64,000 nucleotides of DNA. Source: an uncultured Acetatifactor sp. Lineage in GTDB: Bacteria > Bacillota > Clostridia > Lachnospirales > Lachnospiraceae. Shown here one piece after another: positions 50,434 through 59,603 of the stretch. The translations under genes were made by a program, and so were the position numbers. Within the stretch, counting starts at the first letter, position 1. Every line of letters begins with the position of its first letter. The stretch spans positions 21,230 to 85,229 of the forward strand of contig CAJUTJ010000004.1 of assembly GCA_910589655.1 (NCBI GenBank). The letters run 5' to 3'. Below the pieces are notes generated by a model that had not been told where the DNA came from, did no database searches, and was given only the letters and a program-made list of their open reading frames with translations.

Positions 50434-50783
50434 TACCCTCTCCCCGGTGCCGAATATTTACATCTCCCATCATTCATACTTTATGCATGTACAATGCCCG
50501 CATAAGTCTCTGTCCGGCTCATGCTTTTCGGAAGAAATCAGGCACCTGTCTTATCTATCTGTATACTAATATATTGAATAAGTCCATGCTTATTTCACAT
50601 AAATCAATAAATTATTAAAAATACCGTTGATTTTTTCGTATGACCTTTCTTGCACCCATACAAAATGGTTCTATGCTCATTTTAGTCTATTTTATCCTAA
50701 ATGTGTTTTAATTTTTTATGAATAATTTGCATACTTCTTGCATACACAAATTAAGATTTTATGTCCTTTCTGATACAAAAAGA
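50434..50783. other. gene-free AT-rich stretch upstream of LtaS-like gene
   Basis: About 350 bases between the end of the GH43 terminator and the LtaS-like start. It is AT-rich and should hold the LtaS-like promoter (minus strand), but I cannot pick a clear -35/-10 pair. No gene supported. Confidence 0.4.
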
Positions 50784-50816
50784 AAAATGCGGCACTGTTT
50801 TCAGCGCCGCATTTTC
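50784..50816. terminator. terminator after GH43 gene
   Basis: AAAATGCGGC (50784-50793) pairs with GCCGCATTTT (50805-50814). Flanking A and T runs make it work in both directions. It lies 16 bases beyond the stop codon of the minus-strand GH43 gene. Confidence 0.85.
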
Positions 50817-50831
50817 ATTCGTTAAAACACT

Positions 50832-52370
50832 TTAATCGTTATATTCAAAATAATCAAAATCCGCAGGAATGCGTGTGCCGCATCCGCCGTTGTTGGCGTA
50901 GATTCCCACCAAAGTGCCTGTATGACGTTTCCGGTCGTCGGGCACTCCCTCGTCACAGAGATAGATGCAGTTCTCGAGCACGCCTGCCTGCTTCCAATCC
51001 GTCCCGTCGTAGCTGTAATAGAAGCTTCTGGTGAGCTTATCCACTTCCACCTTCAGGTACACGCTCTGCTCCTTAATATTGTCCACGGAAGCCATCAGTT
51101 CCTCCCCGTGGTTCCGGTTGATTACCAGCTGAAGTTTTCTGCCCCCCTCATAGCAGATGGAAAACCGTGCATAAGTGGCCGTGCTGTAGTAGCAGGTCAG
51201 CCCCGCCTGTTCCCCGTCTCTGGAAGGATAAAAGTCCAGTTTTGTGGAAGCGGTATAGCTCAGCTCCTGCTCCCGTCTCACCAAGGTATTTTTCGCCCGT
51301 ATTTCCCAGAGCTGTCCGTCACCTGTCCAGATGCGGAAATATCCCGGCCTTTCCGTCAGAGAGTAACTTCCCCTTGCCGGATTTCTGACAAACTCCCAGT
51401 TTAAGTTCAGCTTCTCATCGTCAAAATCATCTCTGGTCCACTTTTCAAACTTATATTCCGGAAGCCGGGGAACGTCCTGCCGCGAGCTGGGGCCCTTTCT
51501 GTCATTGACGATAAACCAGCCGTCATCAAGCCATGTAACGGGATCCATTCCCGTCTCTCTTCCGATGGTGGTGTAGTGCCCTTGATTGGCTCTTCCCATG
51601 AGGTAATATACCCACCAGTCACCGTTCTGGGTCTGTACCAGCTTGCCGTGACCCGTGCGTTGAATCAGTGCATCAGGATCAAATTGACGCATTACCGGAT
51701 TGTAAGGAGAGGACTCGTAATTCCCCGTCAGCTCCTTCGAACGGCCCACATTGATACCGTGGCCGTATCCGGTGCCGCCCTCTGCCACTATGGCATAATA
51801 GTAATCCCCATGTTTCATCAAATGAGGTCCTTCGCAGCATCTCTCGCCCGTTCCCGGCCACACAGGAATTTTGTCACCGATTACCTTGGTACAATCGTCA
51901 CTGAGAGGCACCAAATTAATGCCGGGGCTGATTACCATATAATGTTTCCCGTCGTCATCCACAAAATGAGAAGGATCAATACTGTCTACCTCCAGCCAGC
52001 TGGGTTTGCTGTAAGGCCCTTCCGGCTTATCCGATGTAACTACAAGCTGCCTGCGCAGCACATCGTTTCCTCTGGTTCCGTCTCCGTTCAGCCGGAGCGT
52101 GGCCATAATAATAAATTTCCCGTTGTGGTAAGAAATGTCCGGCGCCCATATGCCGTGGGAATCCTTAATGTTCTGCAGATCCAAATAATCCGGATCCGTC
52201 ACGGCATGTCCTATGATCTTCCAATGTACCATGTCTTTGGAATGACTCACAGGAATGGCGGGAAAATACTGGAATGTGGAATTTACCATATAATAATCTT
52301 CACCCACACGTATTACCGAAGGATCGGGAAAAAAGCCCCTCTGAATCGGATTTTCATAAATTTTTTCCAT
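50832..52370 (-). CDS. GH43 family beta-xylosidase/alpha-L-arabinofuranosidase 1
   Basis: A 512-residue enzyme without signal peptide, hence cytoplasmic. The five-bladed propeller (about 1-300) has the catalytic base Asp in RGFFPDPSVIRVGEDYY, the pKa-modulating Asp in SIDPSHFVDDDG and the acid Glu in CCEGPHLMKHGDYYY. The last 200 residues are a beta-sandwich domain of the GH43 C2 type. It would act on short xylo- or arabino-oligosaccharides. ATG at 52370 follows GGAGGTTAGT and starts the conserved region; the open frame runs 28 codons further into hairpin sequence. It is the downstream member of a two-gene GH43 group. Confidence 0.92.
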   Translation of the reverse strand: MEKIYENPIQRGFFPDPSVIRVGEDYYMVNSTFQYFPAIPVSHSKDMVHWKIIGHAVTDPDYLDLQNIKDSHGIWAPDISYHNGKFIIMATLRLNGDGTRGNDVLRRQLVVTSDKPEGPYSKPSWLEVDSIDPSHFVDDDGKHYMVISPGINLVPLSDDCTKVIGDKIPVWPGTGERCCEGPHLMKHGDYYYAIVAEGGTGYGHGINVGRSKELTGNYESSPYNPVMRQFDPDALIQRTGHGKLVQTQNGDWWVYYLMGRANQGHYTTIGRETGMDPVTWLDDGWFIVNDRKGPSSRQDVPRLPEYKFEKWTRDDFDDEKLNLNWEFVRNPARGSYSLTERPGYFRIWTGDGQLWEIRAKNTLVRREQELSYTASTKLDFYPSRDGEQAGLTCYYSTATYARFSICYEGGRKLQLVINRNHGEELMASVDNIKEQSVYLKVEVDKLTRSFYYSYDGTDWKQAGVLENCIYLCDEGVPDDRKRHTGTLVGIYANNGGCGTRIPADFDYFEYND

Positions 52371-52382
52371 ACTAACCTCCAT

Positions 52383-52707
52383 GTCGCAGCTTTGCTGCGA
52401 CCCACAATCCCATGGAGCTAAAGCTCCGATGAGAAATGCTGTGTTTTCGGGCATTTCTCGGTGTGAGACTTAGAAGTTCTTTGCGAAACAGCCTCTGCTG
52501 TGAGCAAAAATTGCTAAAGCAATTAGAACTTCTTCTCACACTAACCTCCATACGCCCGCTTCGGCGGGCACAAACAATCAATGAATCGGTGCAAGTCTGG
52601 AAGAATCGCGCCAGCGATTCTTCCAACTGCTTTAGCAGTTTGGGAAGAAGCTCTGCTCCGCAGAGCGTGAAATCACTTAGCGAGGTCTTTTCGAGCTTAG
52701 TGATTTC
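52383..52707. repeat. dense array of short hairpins between GH43 genes
   Basis: At least nine stems follow one another: 52383-52401 (8 pairs), 52414-52427, 52431-52459 (9 pairs), a long stem 52461-52480/52525-52541 enclosing 52509-52524 (7 pairs), 52554-52569 (GCCCGC-TTCG-GCGGGC, 6 pairs with a TTCG loop), 52599-52624 (11 pairs), 52625-52640, 52650-52666 (7 pairs) and 52669-52707 (12 of 13 pairs, entering the end of the upstream GH43 frame). GGAGGTTAGT, the ribosome site of the downstream GH43 gene, also occurs once more inside the array. No protein is encoded. In the mRNA it would be an intercistronic structured region. Confidence 0.85.
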
Positions 52708-54313
52708 CTTCACACTTTTCATAGGTAACAAATTCTACAATTGCGTATCCTCTGCTTTCTTTTTCCGGGGAAGCGCAGAACACACCGTTTTTAACACCCA
52801 CCCAGCGTCCGGGCATAGCGGTCATCTCACCGGCCTTCTGATAACTGCTGCCGTCCGTGCCATACTCCAAAGTCACAAGCTCCAAGGGAAATCCCTTTTC
52901 GTTTGCATTTAAGTCTCTTGTACCGTTCTGCTTTACGGTATACTTTATGTAGAGTTCCTTTGCCTTGTCAAAGGAGACTGCCGGAAGAAGCTTTTCCGTT
53001 TCCTCTGTGGTATCCGGAAGGATTTTCCCGTACTTCTGCACTCCGTCAACGTAATACGGAACAAGGCTGTCCCCCTCCCTCCTGAAGGTGAGCAGGCCAT
53101 AGCTTGTGCCCATGGAAATGACGCCTGCCTCCTCCCGATCCTCCAGATTCGAAAGATCCAGCTTTGTCACACAGCTAAATTCCGGAGCAGGCCATTTCTG
53201 CAGAAGCAGATTAGGCATATCTCCATAAACGGTTTCCTTAAAAACCGCATTTAATTTCAAACTGTTTCCGGTCAGCTCATACCAATTCTTTTCGGGATTT
53301 GCATTCCATTGCCATTGTAATCCCAATTTATTTCCGGTAAATCCATCGGATGTCTCGGGTTCGCATATTTCGTTACTGCCGGCGCCCACCGTCGGCTTGC
53401 GGTATTCCATAACAGGCTCACCGTAATCATTTCCCTCTTTGGCAACCCCGATAACAGGCCAGTCCTCCTTCCAGCTCATAGGCTGAAGATGGGTAATACG
53501 TCCCGCCGCATAGACATCCTGAAAGTGAAGAAACCAATCCTCGCCAGTGACGGTATCCACCCACGCACCTTGGTGAGGGCCGTTTACAATGCTGTCCCCC
53601 TGCCGCATTACCACCTTATATTCATAAGGGCCGAAGACATTTCTGGAACGCAGCACCGTCTGCCAGCCCGTCTTTACGCCCCCTGCGGGAGCAAAGACAT
53701 AATACCAGCCGTTTCTCTTATACATTTTGGGGCCTTCTATAGTCACTTGATCATTTTCATTCCCGTCAAATATTTTGACTTCCTCACCGATCAATCCCAT
53801 GCCGTCAGGCTGCATTTCCACCATGTGGAGGACGCTTTTGTATCCGATGCGGCTCTTCGCCACTCCGGCCACAAGGTATGCCTTTCCGTCATCGTCCCAA
53901 AACGGACAAGGATCGATCCAGCCCGCACCGGGCCTGATATTTACAGGCTCCGACCATTTCCCGAAGGGATCTTTTGCAGTGCTCATATAAATTCCCTCAT
54001 CCGGCATGGGGAAACAAACATAATATGTCCCTTCATGATACCGGATAGAAGGCGCCCATACGCCGCAGCCATGTATCGCTGCCTTATAACGCTCGTCCGG
54101 AATTTTGTCTATAACATAATTCACTACCTTCCAGTTTACCAGATCCTTTGAATGAAGAAGGGGAAGCCCCGGAGCATTGGAAAAGCTGGAGGCAGTCATA
54201 AAATAATCGTCCCCCACACGAATCGCATCGGGATCCGAATAATCCGCATAAAGAATGGGATTACGATAGTTCCCGTTGCCTAAATCTGCATTCCAAATAT
54301 TACCTGACACCAT
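52697..54313 (-). CDS. GH43 family beta-xylosidase/alpha-L-arabinofuranosidase 2
   Basis: A 538-residue cytoplasmic enzyme. Catalytic residues are the Asp in YADYSDPDAIRVGDDYF, the Asp in GWIDPCPFWDDDG and the Glu in TIEGPKMYKRNGWYY. A C-terminal beta-sandwich (about 330-535) follows the propeller. It is a distant paralogue of the GH43 gene downstream, probably with different specificity. Divergent from an AraC regulator that starts 357 bases away and is the likely controller. Its end runs into the hairpin array. The ATG has only a modest ribosome site (GGCAGG). Confidence 0.92.
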   Translation of the reverse strand: MVSGNIWNADLGNGNYRNPILYADYSDPDAIRVGDDYFMTASSFSNAPGLPLLHSKDLVNWKVVNYVIDKIPDERYKAAIHGCGVWAPSIRYHEGTYYVCFPMPDEGIYMSTAKDPFGKWSEPVNIRPGAGWIDPCPFWDDDGKAYLVAGVAKSRIGYKSVLHMVEMQPDGMGLIGEEVKIFDGNENDQVTIEGPKMYKRNGWYYVFAPAGGVKTGWQTVLRSRNVFGPYEYKVVMRQGDSIVNGPHQGAWVDTVTGEDWFLHFQDVYAAGRITHLQPMSWKEDWPVIGVAKEGNDYGEPVMEYRKPTVGAGSNEICEPETSDGFTGNKLGLQWQWNANPEKNWYELTGNSLKLNAVFKETVYGDMPNLLLQKWPAPEFSCVTKLDLSNLEDREEAGVISMGTSYGLLTFRREGDSLVPYYVDGVQKYGKILPDTTEETEKLLPAVSFDKAKELYIKYTVKQNGTRDLNANEKGFPLELVTLEYGTDGSSYQKAGEMTAMPGRWVGVKNGVFCASPEKESRGYAIVEFVTYEKCEGNH

Positions 54314-54463
54314 ACCATTACCTGCCTTTCTGTGACGGCAGCCGCTTCCGGCCGCATAAATTTTATGCCGAACTTTGTTCTGTACTTACAAAACTCTTTT
54401 CTTATTGTAACTGATTGTGCGGGAATTCTTCAATGCCATGTCCGCACTTTCCTGTGCCAAATA

Positions 54464-54512
54464 TTGCGGTTTGAAAGGGGGTATGGTATACTGATTCTGC
54501 TGATGCAGAATC
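54464..54512 (+). promoter_or_regulatory. AraC promoter with palindrome at the start site
   Basis: TTGCGG (54464-54469) and TATACT (54487-54492) are 17 bases apart. Immediately after the -10 box comes GATTCTGC-TGAT-GCAGAATC (54493-54512), a perfect eight-pair palindrome at the expected start site. It could be a repressor operator or a 5' stem-loop of the transcript, which leads to the AraC gene at 54671. Confidence 0.6.
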
Positions 54513-54670
54513 AAAGCCGGCTTACGCTGACTTTCTGTCACTTCGTGATGCATTGTACCTAAATCCATGTAAGTCCATGGCTTGTCAGTCAACACCCCCG
54601 CTGTAAGCAACGGGCACCAAGCTTGCAGCGCCGCAGAGCGCAATGCGTCCATTTCCAAAGGAGTCTTTTT

Positions 54671-55435
54671 ATGATTTATCAAGACAGAGCGGAATATCTC
54701 TCCGTTAAAACGACAAAAAACAACAACTACCTCTCTCACATCCACCGGCAGGTAGAAATTTTCTATGTCCTTGACGGCGCCATTGAAGTTACCATTTCCG
54801 GTCAGAAAAAGCGTTTGGAAAAAGGAATGGCATCCATTGTTTTTCCCAATGCAGCTCACGAGACTTACACTCCCCAAGCGTCCACCGCCGTCATGATGAT
54901 CTTCAGCCATGACTTTCTGCCGGATTTTCATTATGAGTTCACTTTCCAAAAACCGAAATGTCCCTTTATTGACAGCATACAAAATTCCGAACAATTTTCC
55001 TTCCTTGTGTCCGGTCTCTTGGACAATGTCCAAGGAGATGCGGATATCCGCATTTCCAAGGGATATCTGTATGTCATTGTGTCTATGATATTATCCCGGC
55101 TGTCTCTGGCAAAGCAGCAGAAGATTTCCGATGATATCTGCCAAATGATTTCCGACTACCTGAATCTGCATTTTACGGAAGATCTCAACCTGACACAGCT
55201 GGCCGCATCGCTGGGTTACAGTAAATATCACATTTCCCATATTTTTAAAGATAAATTCGGCTGTTCTTTCAGCGATTACCTCAAGCGGCTCCGTTCCGAA
55301 CATGCTATGGGCCTTTTGACGCACTCGGAAATGACCGCCACGGACATATGCTTTGCCAGCGGCTTCAGCAGCCTGCGAACCTTTTACAGAGCGTTCCATG
55401 AGGTATACGGTGTGGCTCCCAAATCTATGAAATAG
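54671..55435 (+). CDS. AraC-family regulator of the GH43 genes (predicted)
   Basis: A 254-residue protein with an N-terminal cupin sensor (HIHRQVEIFYVLDGAIEVTISGQKKRLEKG, residues about 22-52) and a C-terminal AraC domain (about 150-254; AASLGYSKYHISHIFKDKFGCSFSDYL and CFASGFSSLRTFYRAFHEVYGVAP). ATG at 54671 follows AAAGGAGTCTTTTT; the frame is open 16 codons upstream without ribosome site. Divergent placement beside GH43 genes matches known arabinose and xylose regulators such as those of xylan-using Clostridia. Ligand is inferred, not shown. Confidence 0.9.
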   Translation: MIYQDRAEYLSVKTTKNNNYLSHIHRQVEIFYVLDGAIEVTISGQKKRLEKGMASIVFPNAAHETYTPQASTAVMMIFSHDFLPDFHYEFTFQKPKCPFIDSIQNSEQFSFLVSGLLDNVQGDADIRISKGYLYVIVSMILSRLSLAKQQKISDDICQMISDYLNLHFTEDLNLTQLAASLGYSKYHISHIFKDKFGCSFSDYLKRLRSEHAMGLLTHSEMTATDICFASGFSSLRTFYRAFHEVYGVAPKSMK

Positions 55436-55468
55436 CCTATTGCAATCACTGCTTTCCTCGCCTCAACT

Positions 55469-55503
55469 TGTTACTGTTCCCTCCGTTCACAGCAACAGTA
55501 ACA
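55469..55503. repeat. TGTTACTGTT inverted repeat
   Basis: TGTTACTGTT (55469-55478) and AACAGTAACA (55494-55503) form a perfect ten-pair stem with a 15-base loop. It lies 34 bases after the AraC stop and could end its transcript. A degenerate relative (GTTACTGGTCACGGAGTGAACAG) is at 43612-43634. Confidence 0.6.
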
Positions 55504-55671
55504 CAGAAATCGCAAAAACAGCGAAATAATGAATTTAAATTGATATGTAATGGAAATCATTGTATAATGACAACATGTGCCGAATGCAGAGACGGGATAA
55601 CGATAAAGTAACACTGCACCTGAACATTTTTCATTGTATTCGGTAAATTGAGGAAGCAAAAAGGAGAAGAC

Positions 55672-57045
55672 ATGGATAAGAAAATACCTTATAAAATTTA
55701 TTTGGAAGAACAGGAAATGCCGAGACAATGGTACAATGTCCGGGCAGATATGAAAAAGAAACCGGCGCCGATCTTAAATCCCGGCACACTGCAGCCCATT
55801 ACGGTGGAAGAGCTTTCCGGTATCTTCTGTACGGAATTGGCAAAGCAAGAGCTGGACGATACCACGGCTTATTTCGATATTCCGCAGGAAATTAGAGACT
55901 TTTACAAAATGTACCGTCCCTCCCCCCTTGTACGGGCATATTGTCTGGAAGAAAAGCTGAAAACACCCGCCCATATTTATTACAAATTCGAAGGAAATAA
56001 TACGTCGGGAAGCCATAAGTTAAATTCCGCCATCGCCCAAGCCTATTACGCAAAGGAGCAAGGCTTGAAGGGCGTTACCACAGAAACCGGCGCCGGACAA
56101 TGGGGAACGGCCCTTTCCATGGCCTGTTCTTATTTTGATCTGGACTGTCAGGTCTACATGGTGAAATGCTCTTACGAGCAGAAGCCTTTCCGGCGTGAAG
56201 TAATGCGTACCTACGGCGCAAAGGTGACTCCCTCTCCCTCCATGAATACAAGTGTAGGGCGCAAGATAAACGAAGAATTTCCGGGAACCACGGGAAGCCT
56301 CGGATGTGCCATTTCCGAAGCGGTAGAAGCGGCAACCAGTCAGGACGGATACCGCTATGTCTTAGGCTCCGTGCTTTCTCAGGTATTGCTGCATCAGTCC
56401 ATTATCGGTCTGGAGACAAAAGCGGCTTTGGATAAATACGGTATTCAGGCGGATATCATTATCGGATGTGCCGGAGGCGGCTCTAACTTAGGCGGATTAA
56501 TCTCTCCTTTTGCAGGAGAAATCTTACGGGGAGAAGCGCAATATCAGATAATTGCCGTGGAACCGGCTTCCTGCCCCAGTCTGACGAGAGGTGTATATGC
56601 TTATGATTTCTGCGATACAGGAAAGGTATGCCCCCTTTCGAAGATGTATACTCTGGGAAGCGGATTTATGCCTTCCGCAAACCACGCAGGCGGACTCCGT
56701 TACCATGGCATGAGCTCCACGGTTTCCGAATTGTATGATCAGGGACTGCTGGAGGCCAGAAGCGTAGAGCAGACCGAAGTATTTAAGGCTGCCGAAACCT
56801 TTGCCAGAGTGGAGGGTATCCTTCCCGCGCCGGAGAGCAGCCATGCCATCAAAGCGGCCATTGACGAAGCAATGAAATGCAAAGAAACCGGAGAAGAAAA
56901 AAATATTGTATTCGGTCTGACCGGAACCGGTTACTTTGATATGGTGGCTTATCAGAAATACAATGACGGAGATATGAGTGATTATATTCCCACGGATGCG
57001 GAGCTGGCAGAAGCCATTGCTAAACTTCCCAAAGTGAATCCTTGA
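55672..57045 (+). CDS. tryptophan synthase beta-like enzyme, TrpB2 type
   Basis: A 457-residue pyridoxal-phosphate enzyme. The cofactor Lys is Lys116 in NTSGSHKLNSAIAQ; the phosphate-binding loop is GCAGGGSNLGG; ETGAGQWGTALS is the active-site loop. Length and the long N-terminus (YLEEQEMPRQWYNVRADMKKKPAPILNPGT) match the TrpB2 group rather than TrpB1 (about 395 residues). TrpB2 enzymes make tryptophan from indole and serine and do not bind TrpA well. No other trp gene is near, so indole salvage is likely. ATG at 55672 follows AAAAGGAGAAGAC. A terminator follows, so it is a single-gene unit. Confidence 0.92.
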   Translation: MDKKIPYKIYLEEQEMPRQWYNVRADMKKKPAPILNPGTLQPITVEELSGIFCTELAKQELDDTTAYFDIPQEIRDFYKMYRPSPLVRAYCLEEKLKTPAHIYYKFEGNNTSGSHKLNSAIAQAYYAKEQGLKGVTTETGAGQWGTALSMACSYFDLDCQVYMVKCSYEQKPFRREVMRTYGAKVTPSPSMNTSVGRKINEEFPGTTGSLGCAISEAVEAATSQDGYRYVLGSVLSQVLLHQSIIGLETKAALDKYGIQADIIIGCAGGGSNLGGLISPFAGEILRGEAQYQIIAVEPASCPSLTRGVYAYDFCDTGKVCPLSKMYTLGSGFMPSANHAGGLRYHGMSSTVSELYDQGLLEARSVEQTEVFKAAETFARVEGILPAPESSHAIKAAIDEAMKCKETGEEKNIVFGLTGTGYFDMVAYQKYNDGDMSDYIPTDAELAEAIAKLPKVNP

Positions 57046-57057
57046 CCCGTTAATCTT

Positions 57058-57085
57058 ACCGTCCTGTCTTACAGGGCGGTTTTTG
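57058..57085 (+). terminator. terminator after TrpB2 gene
   Basis: ACCGTCCTG (57058-57066) pairs with CAGGGCGGT (57072-57080), with one T-G pair, followed by TTTTTG. It lies 12 bases after the stop codon. Confidence 0.85.
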
Positions 57086-57137
57086 TAAAATATACTAACA
57101 TCATAGACCGCCGCAATCCGGCAGAACGGAGGGTAAA

Positions 57138-59102
57138 ATGAAATCACTCATAGCACCGAAGGACAAGCATCAAATGAACTGGGTGGAAGGCTTCATGGAA
57201 TGGGGGACGGTAAAAGCCCCTAAAACACTGAAAGTGGAACATTCCTCACAGGAAGAGAAGGGTATCCTCACGGAAAGCTACCGGTTTACAAATATCAGCG
57301 ATGTGCCGGTTTTCACTTCGCTAAGGGATATCTCCATCTATACCACCTTTGCGGATGACTACTGCAGTTCGGAAGTCTGCACAAAAAAACGCTGCCACAC
57401 CCACATCTGGTGCGGCGGGGAAGTTTCCTATGTGATGGCCTTGCGCATGGGCGGAGAAGCGCCCCATCTGGGGCTTGTGCTGACAAAAGGCAGCCTCGCA
57501 GGTTACAGCATAGAGCGGGACTTAGCGAAAGGGAGCAACGACAGAGGTGATTTTCTTTTACATCCCTCTCCAACAGAATTGGAGCCGGGTGAGAGCTTTG
57601 ACATCCAATGGAAACTTTTCTGGCATGAGGGAAAAGATGACTTTTACCGTCAGCTGCCCTTGCTGAACCATAAATTTCTCCGGGTAGAGGCAAAACAGTA
57701 TGTTGTCTTCGCCGGGGAAGACATTTCCCTTACGGTGACTCCCGCTTTTGATATTTCACAGGAGGACATCCATATTACAAGAGCCGGAAAAACCGTGAAA
57801 TATACTATGGCTGACGGAATTATCCATGTTCAGGAGCCCACTTCTGCGTGCAATATATTGCAGGATAAACTGTCCATATACGGAGAGCCATGGGACAATT
57901 TGTTTTTCTTCGAAAACGCGGATCATAACCTGCCGGCATCTCCGGAACGGATCTCCGAAGCCTCCCGGTACGGCGAACATCGGTATGAGATTGAGGTCGG
58001 CGGTGTGAAAACCTTCTGTAGAATATATGTGCTTCCTGAGTTCAAGGAGCTGGTCAAAAGAAGGTGCCATTCTATTGTAGAAAAACAGCAGTTCCACAAA
58101 CCGGGCAGCCCTCTCGACGGGGCTTATCTGATCTACGACAGAGAAGAGGGACATTGCGTCTACCGTCCCGAAAATGATTTTAACGGAGGCCGGGAACGTG
58201 TGGGCATGGGGGTTTTGATTGCCCGTTATCTGCAAAGCTGTCCGGATGAAGCACTGGAGAAAAGCCTTCGAAAATATGTGGCTTATGTGGAGCGGGAGCT
58301 TTATGACGAGGAAAACAACCTTGTCACCAACGATATCGGCTATAACGACTCCTACAAACGGCTTTACAACTACCCATGGGTCAGCCTGCTCTATCTGGAG
58401 CTTTACACCCTCTGGGGAGACAAAGCTTCTCTCCGAAAGGCATATAAGATTATGAAATCTTTTTATACCCAAGGCGGAAGCCGCTTTTATGCCATAGAAA
58501 TTCCTCTGCGGCAGATACTGCTGCTGTTAAAGGACTCTTCCATGGACAAGGAATATGATGAACTGAAAGCATGTTTTGCGGAACATTGTAATTATGTACT
58601 TCAAAAGGATATCCTGTACCCCGCCCACGAAGTAAACTATGAGCAAAGCATCGTAGCTCCTGCGGCAAATCTTCTGTTGCAAATGTATCAAATTACAGGG
58701 GAGGAATTCATCGGCAAAGGTGCCGGACGGCAGCTTAAAGTTTTGGAGCTCTTTAACGGATTGCAGCCGGACTACCGCCAATATGAGGTGGCTGTCCGAC
58801 ATTGGGACGGCTACTGGTTCGGTAAAAAACGCCAGTATGGGGACACCTACCCCCATTATTGGAGCGCACTGACAGGAAACGCCTATCTGTCCTTCGGAGA
58901 AATCTCCGGAGATGCGGCCTACAGGGAAAAGGCCGAAGCTGCCTTCCGTGGTGTGTTAAGCCTGTTCTTCTCCGACGGCGGCGCTTCCTGCGCATATGTG
59001 TTCCCGGCCAGCGTCAACGGGGAGGCGGCAGACCGTTATGACGCTTACGCCAATGATCAGGATTGGGGAATGTATTTCTACTTAAGGGAACATAAAATTT
59101 AA
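57138..59102 (+). CDS. uncharacterised 654-residue protein, glycosidase-like architecture
   Basis: I do not recognise this family. Residues about 1-230 look like a beta-sandwich (DVPVFTSLRDISIYTTFADDY, ELEPGESFDIQWKLFWHEGKDDFY), followed by a second beta-rich part (to about 310) and a helical C-terminal half (about 340-650) with repeated aromatic and acidic motifs such as NDIGYNDSYKRLYNYPWVSLLYLELY, YPAHEVNYEQSIVAPAANLLLQMYQITG and RHWDGYWFGKKRQYGDTYPHYWS. This beta-sandwich plus helical-toroid plan is common in (alpha/alpha)6 glycosidases and lyases. No signal peptide. ATG follows CGGAGGGTAAA. A terminator precedes it, so it is transcribed separately from TrpB2. Confidence 0.8.
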   Translation: MKSLIAPKDKHQMNWVEGFMEWGTVKAPKTLKVEHSSQEEKGILTESYRFTNISDVPVFTSLRDISIYTTFADDYCSSEVCTKKRCHTHIWCGGEVSYVMALRMGGEAPHLGLVLTKGSLAGYSIERDLAKGSNDRGDFLLHPSPTELEPGESFDIQWKLFWHEGKDDFYRQLPLLNHKFLRVEAKQYVVFAGEDISLTVTPAFDISQEDIHITRAGKTVKYTMADGIIHVQEPTSACNILQDKLSIYGEPWDNLFFFENADHNLPASPERISEASRYGEHRYEIEVGGVKTFCRIYVLPEFKELVKRRCHSIVEKQQFHKPGSPLDGAYLIYDREEGHCVYRPENDFNGGRERVGMGVLIARYLQSCPDEALEKSLRKYVAYVERELYDEENNLVTNDIGYNDSYKRLYNYPWVSLLYLELYTLWGDKASLRKAYKIMKSFYTQGGSRFYAIEIPLRQILLLLKDSSMDKEYDELKACFAEHCNYVLQKDILYPAHEVNYEQSIVAPAANLLLQMYQITGEEFIGKGAGRQLKVLELFNGLQPDYRQYEVAVRHWDGYWFGKKRQYGDTYPHYWSALTGNAYLSFGEISGDAAYREKAEAAFRGVLSLFFSDGGASCAYVFPASVNGEAADRYDAYANDQDWGMYFYLREHKI

Positions 59103-59109
59103 TTCTTGA

Positions 59110-59170
59110 GCGTGTTTGAAAAATCATTCTCCGGTCTGCTCGTTCCGGAGAAAGCATTTTTCAAACACGC
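59110..59170 (+). terminator. long hairpin terminator
   Basis: GCGTGTTTGAAAAAT (59110-59124) pairs perfectly with ATTTTTCAAACACGC (59156-59170), and an inner TTCTCCGG pairs with CCGGAGAA. It begins seven bases after the stop of the 654-residue protein. The total stem of more than 20 pairs is unusually long. No T-run follows. Confidence 0.7.
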
Positions 59171-59574
59171 GCTAAAGCAATTTAAGGAAAATGCCGATAT
59201 TTCCGTAGCATCTTATTCTTAACAGTTCCGGAATTTCTTTTCTAAACTGTGTCCAGCCGCATGAGATTCTTTCTATTTTGCAGAATTGTTTTATCAATAA
59301 GGGGGAACGGGCGGGACGCCGTAGGTTGTATGGCTCAGGGGCAGACGGCTCCCATATGCGTGATGGGCAAAAAATCAGTATCTCATAATAAAGGATATTA
59401 TCACATTTCCTGACTTCAGACAGCCAATGGCGGCTCTTTCCCTCCGTGTAGCAGAACGAAATCCCGTCTGCGACACGATTCAGGAAACCTGTCTCAGGAT
59501 CATCACATAGCCGGAAAACATTTGCCAGTTTCGAAGAAGAAAGATTCAAAAATATACAAAAATATATTAAGATA
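59171..59574. other. gene-free stretch, probable mobile-element scar
   Basis: About 400 bases without a convincing gene. A minus-strand open frame crosses it but has no ribosome site or family match. Its position before an integrase remnant and two tRNA genes suggests debris of a lost integrated element. Confidence 0.35.
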
Positions 59575-59603
59575 TTGATAGAATACAGATGCATTGATAC
59601 AAT
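59575..59603 (+). promoter_or_regulatory. promoter of 25-codon gene
   Basis: TTGATA (59575-59580) and TACAAT (59598-59603) are separated by exactly 17 bases. Transcription would start near 59610, about 73 bases before the small gene. Confidence 0.7.

Noticed and set aside
52383..52707. Hairpin array as CRISPR or integron site
   Set aside because: The stems differ in sequence and size, with no constant repeat and no spacer structure; no integrase is near.
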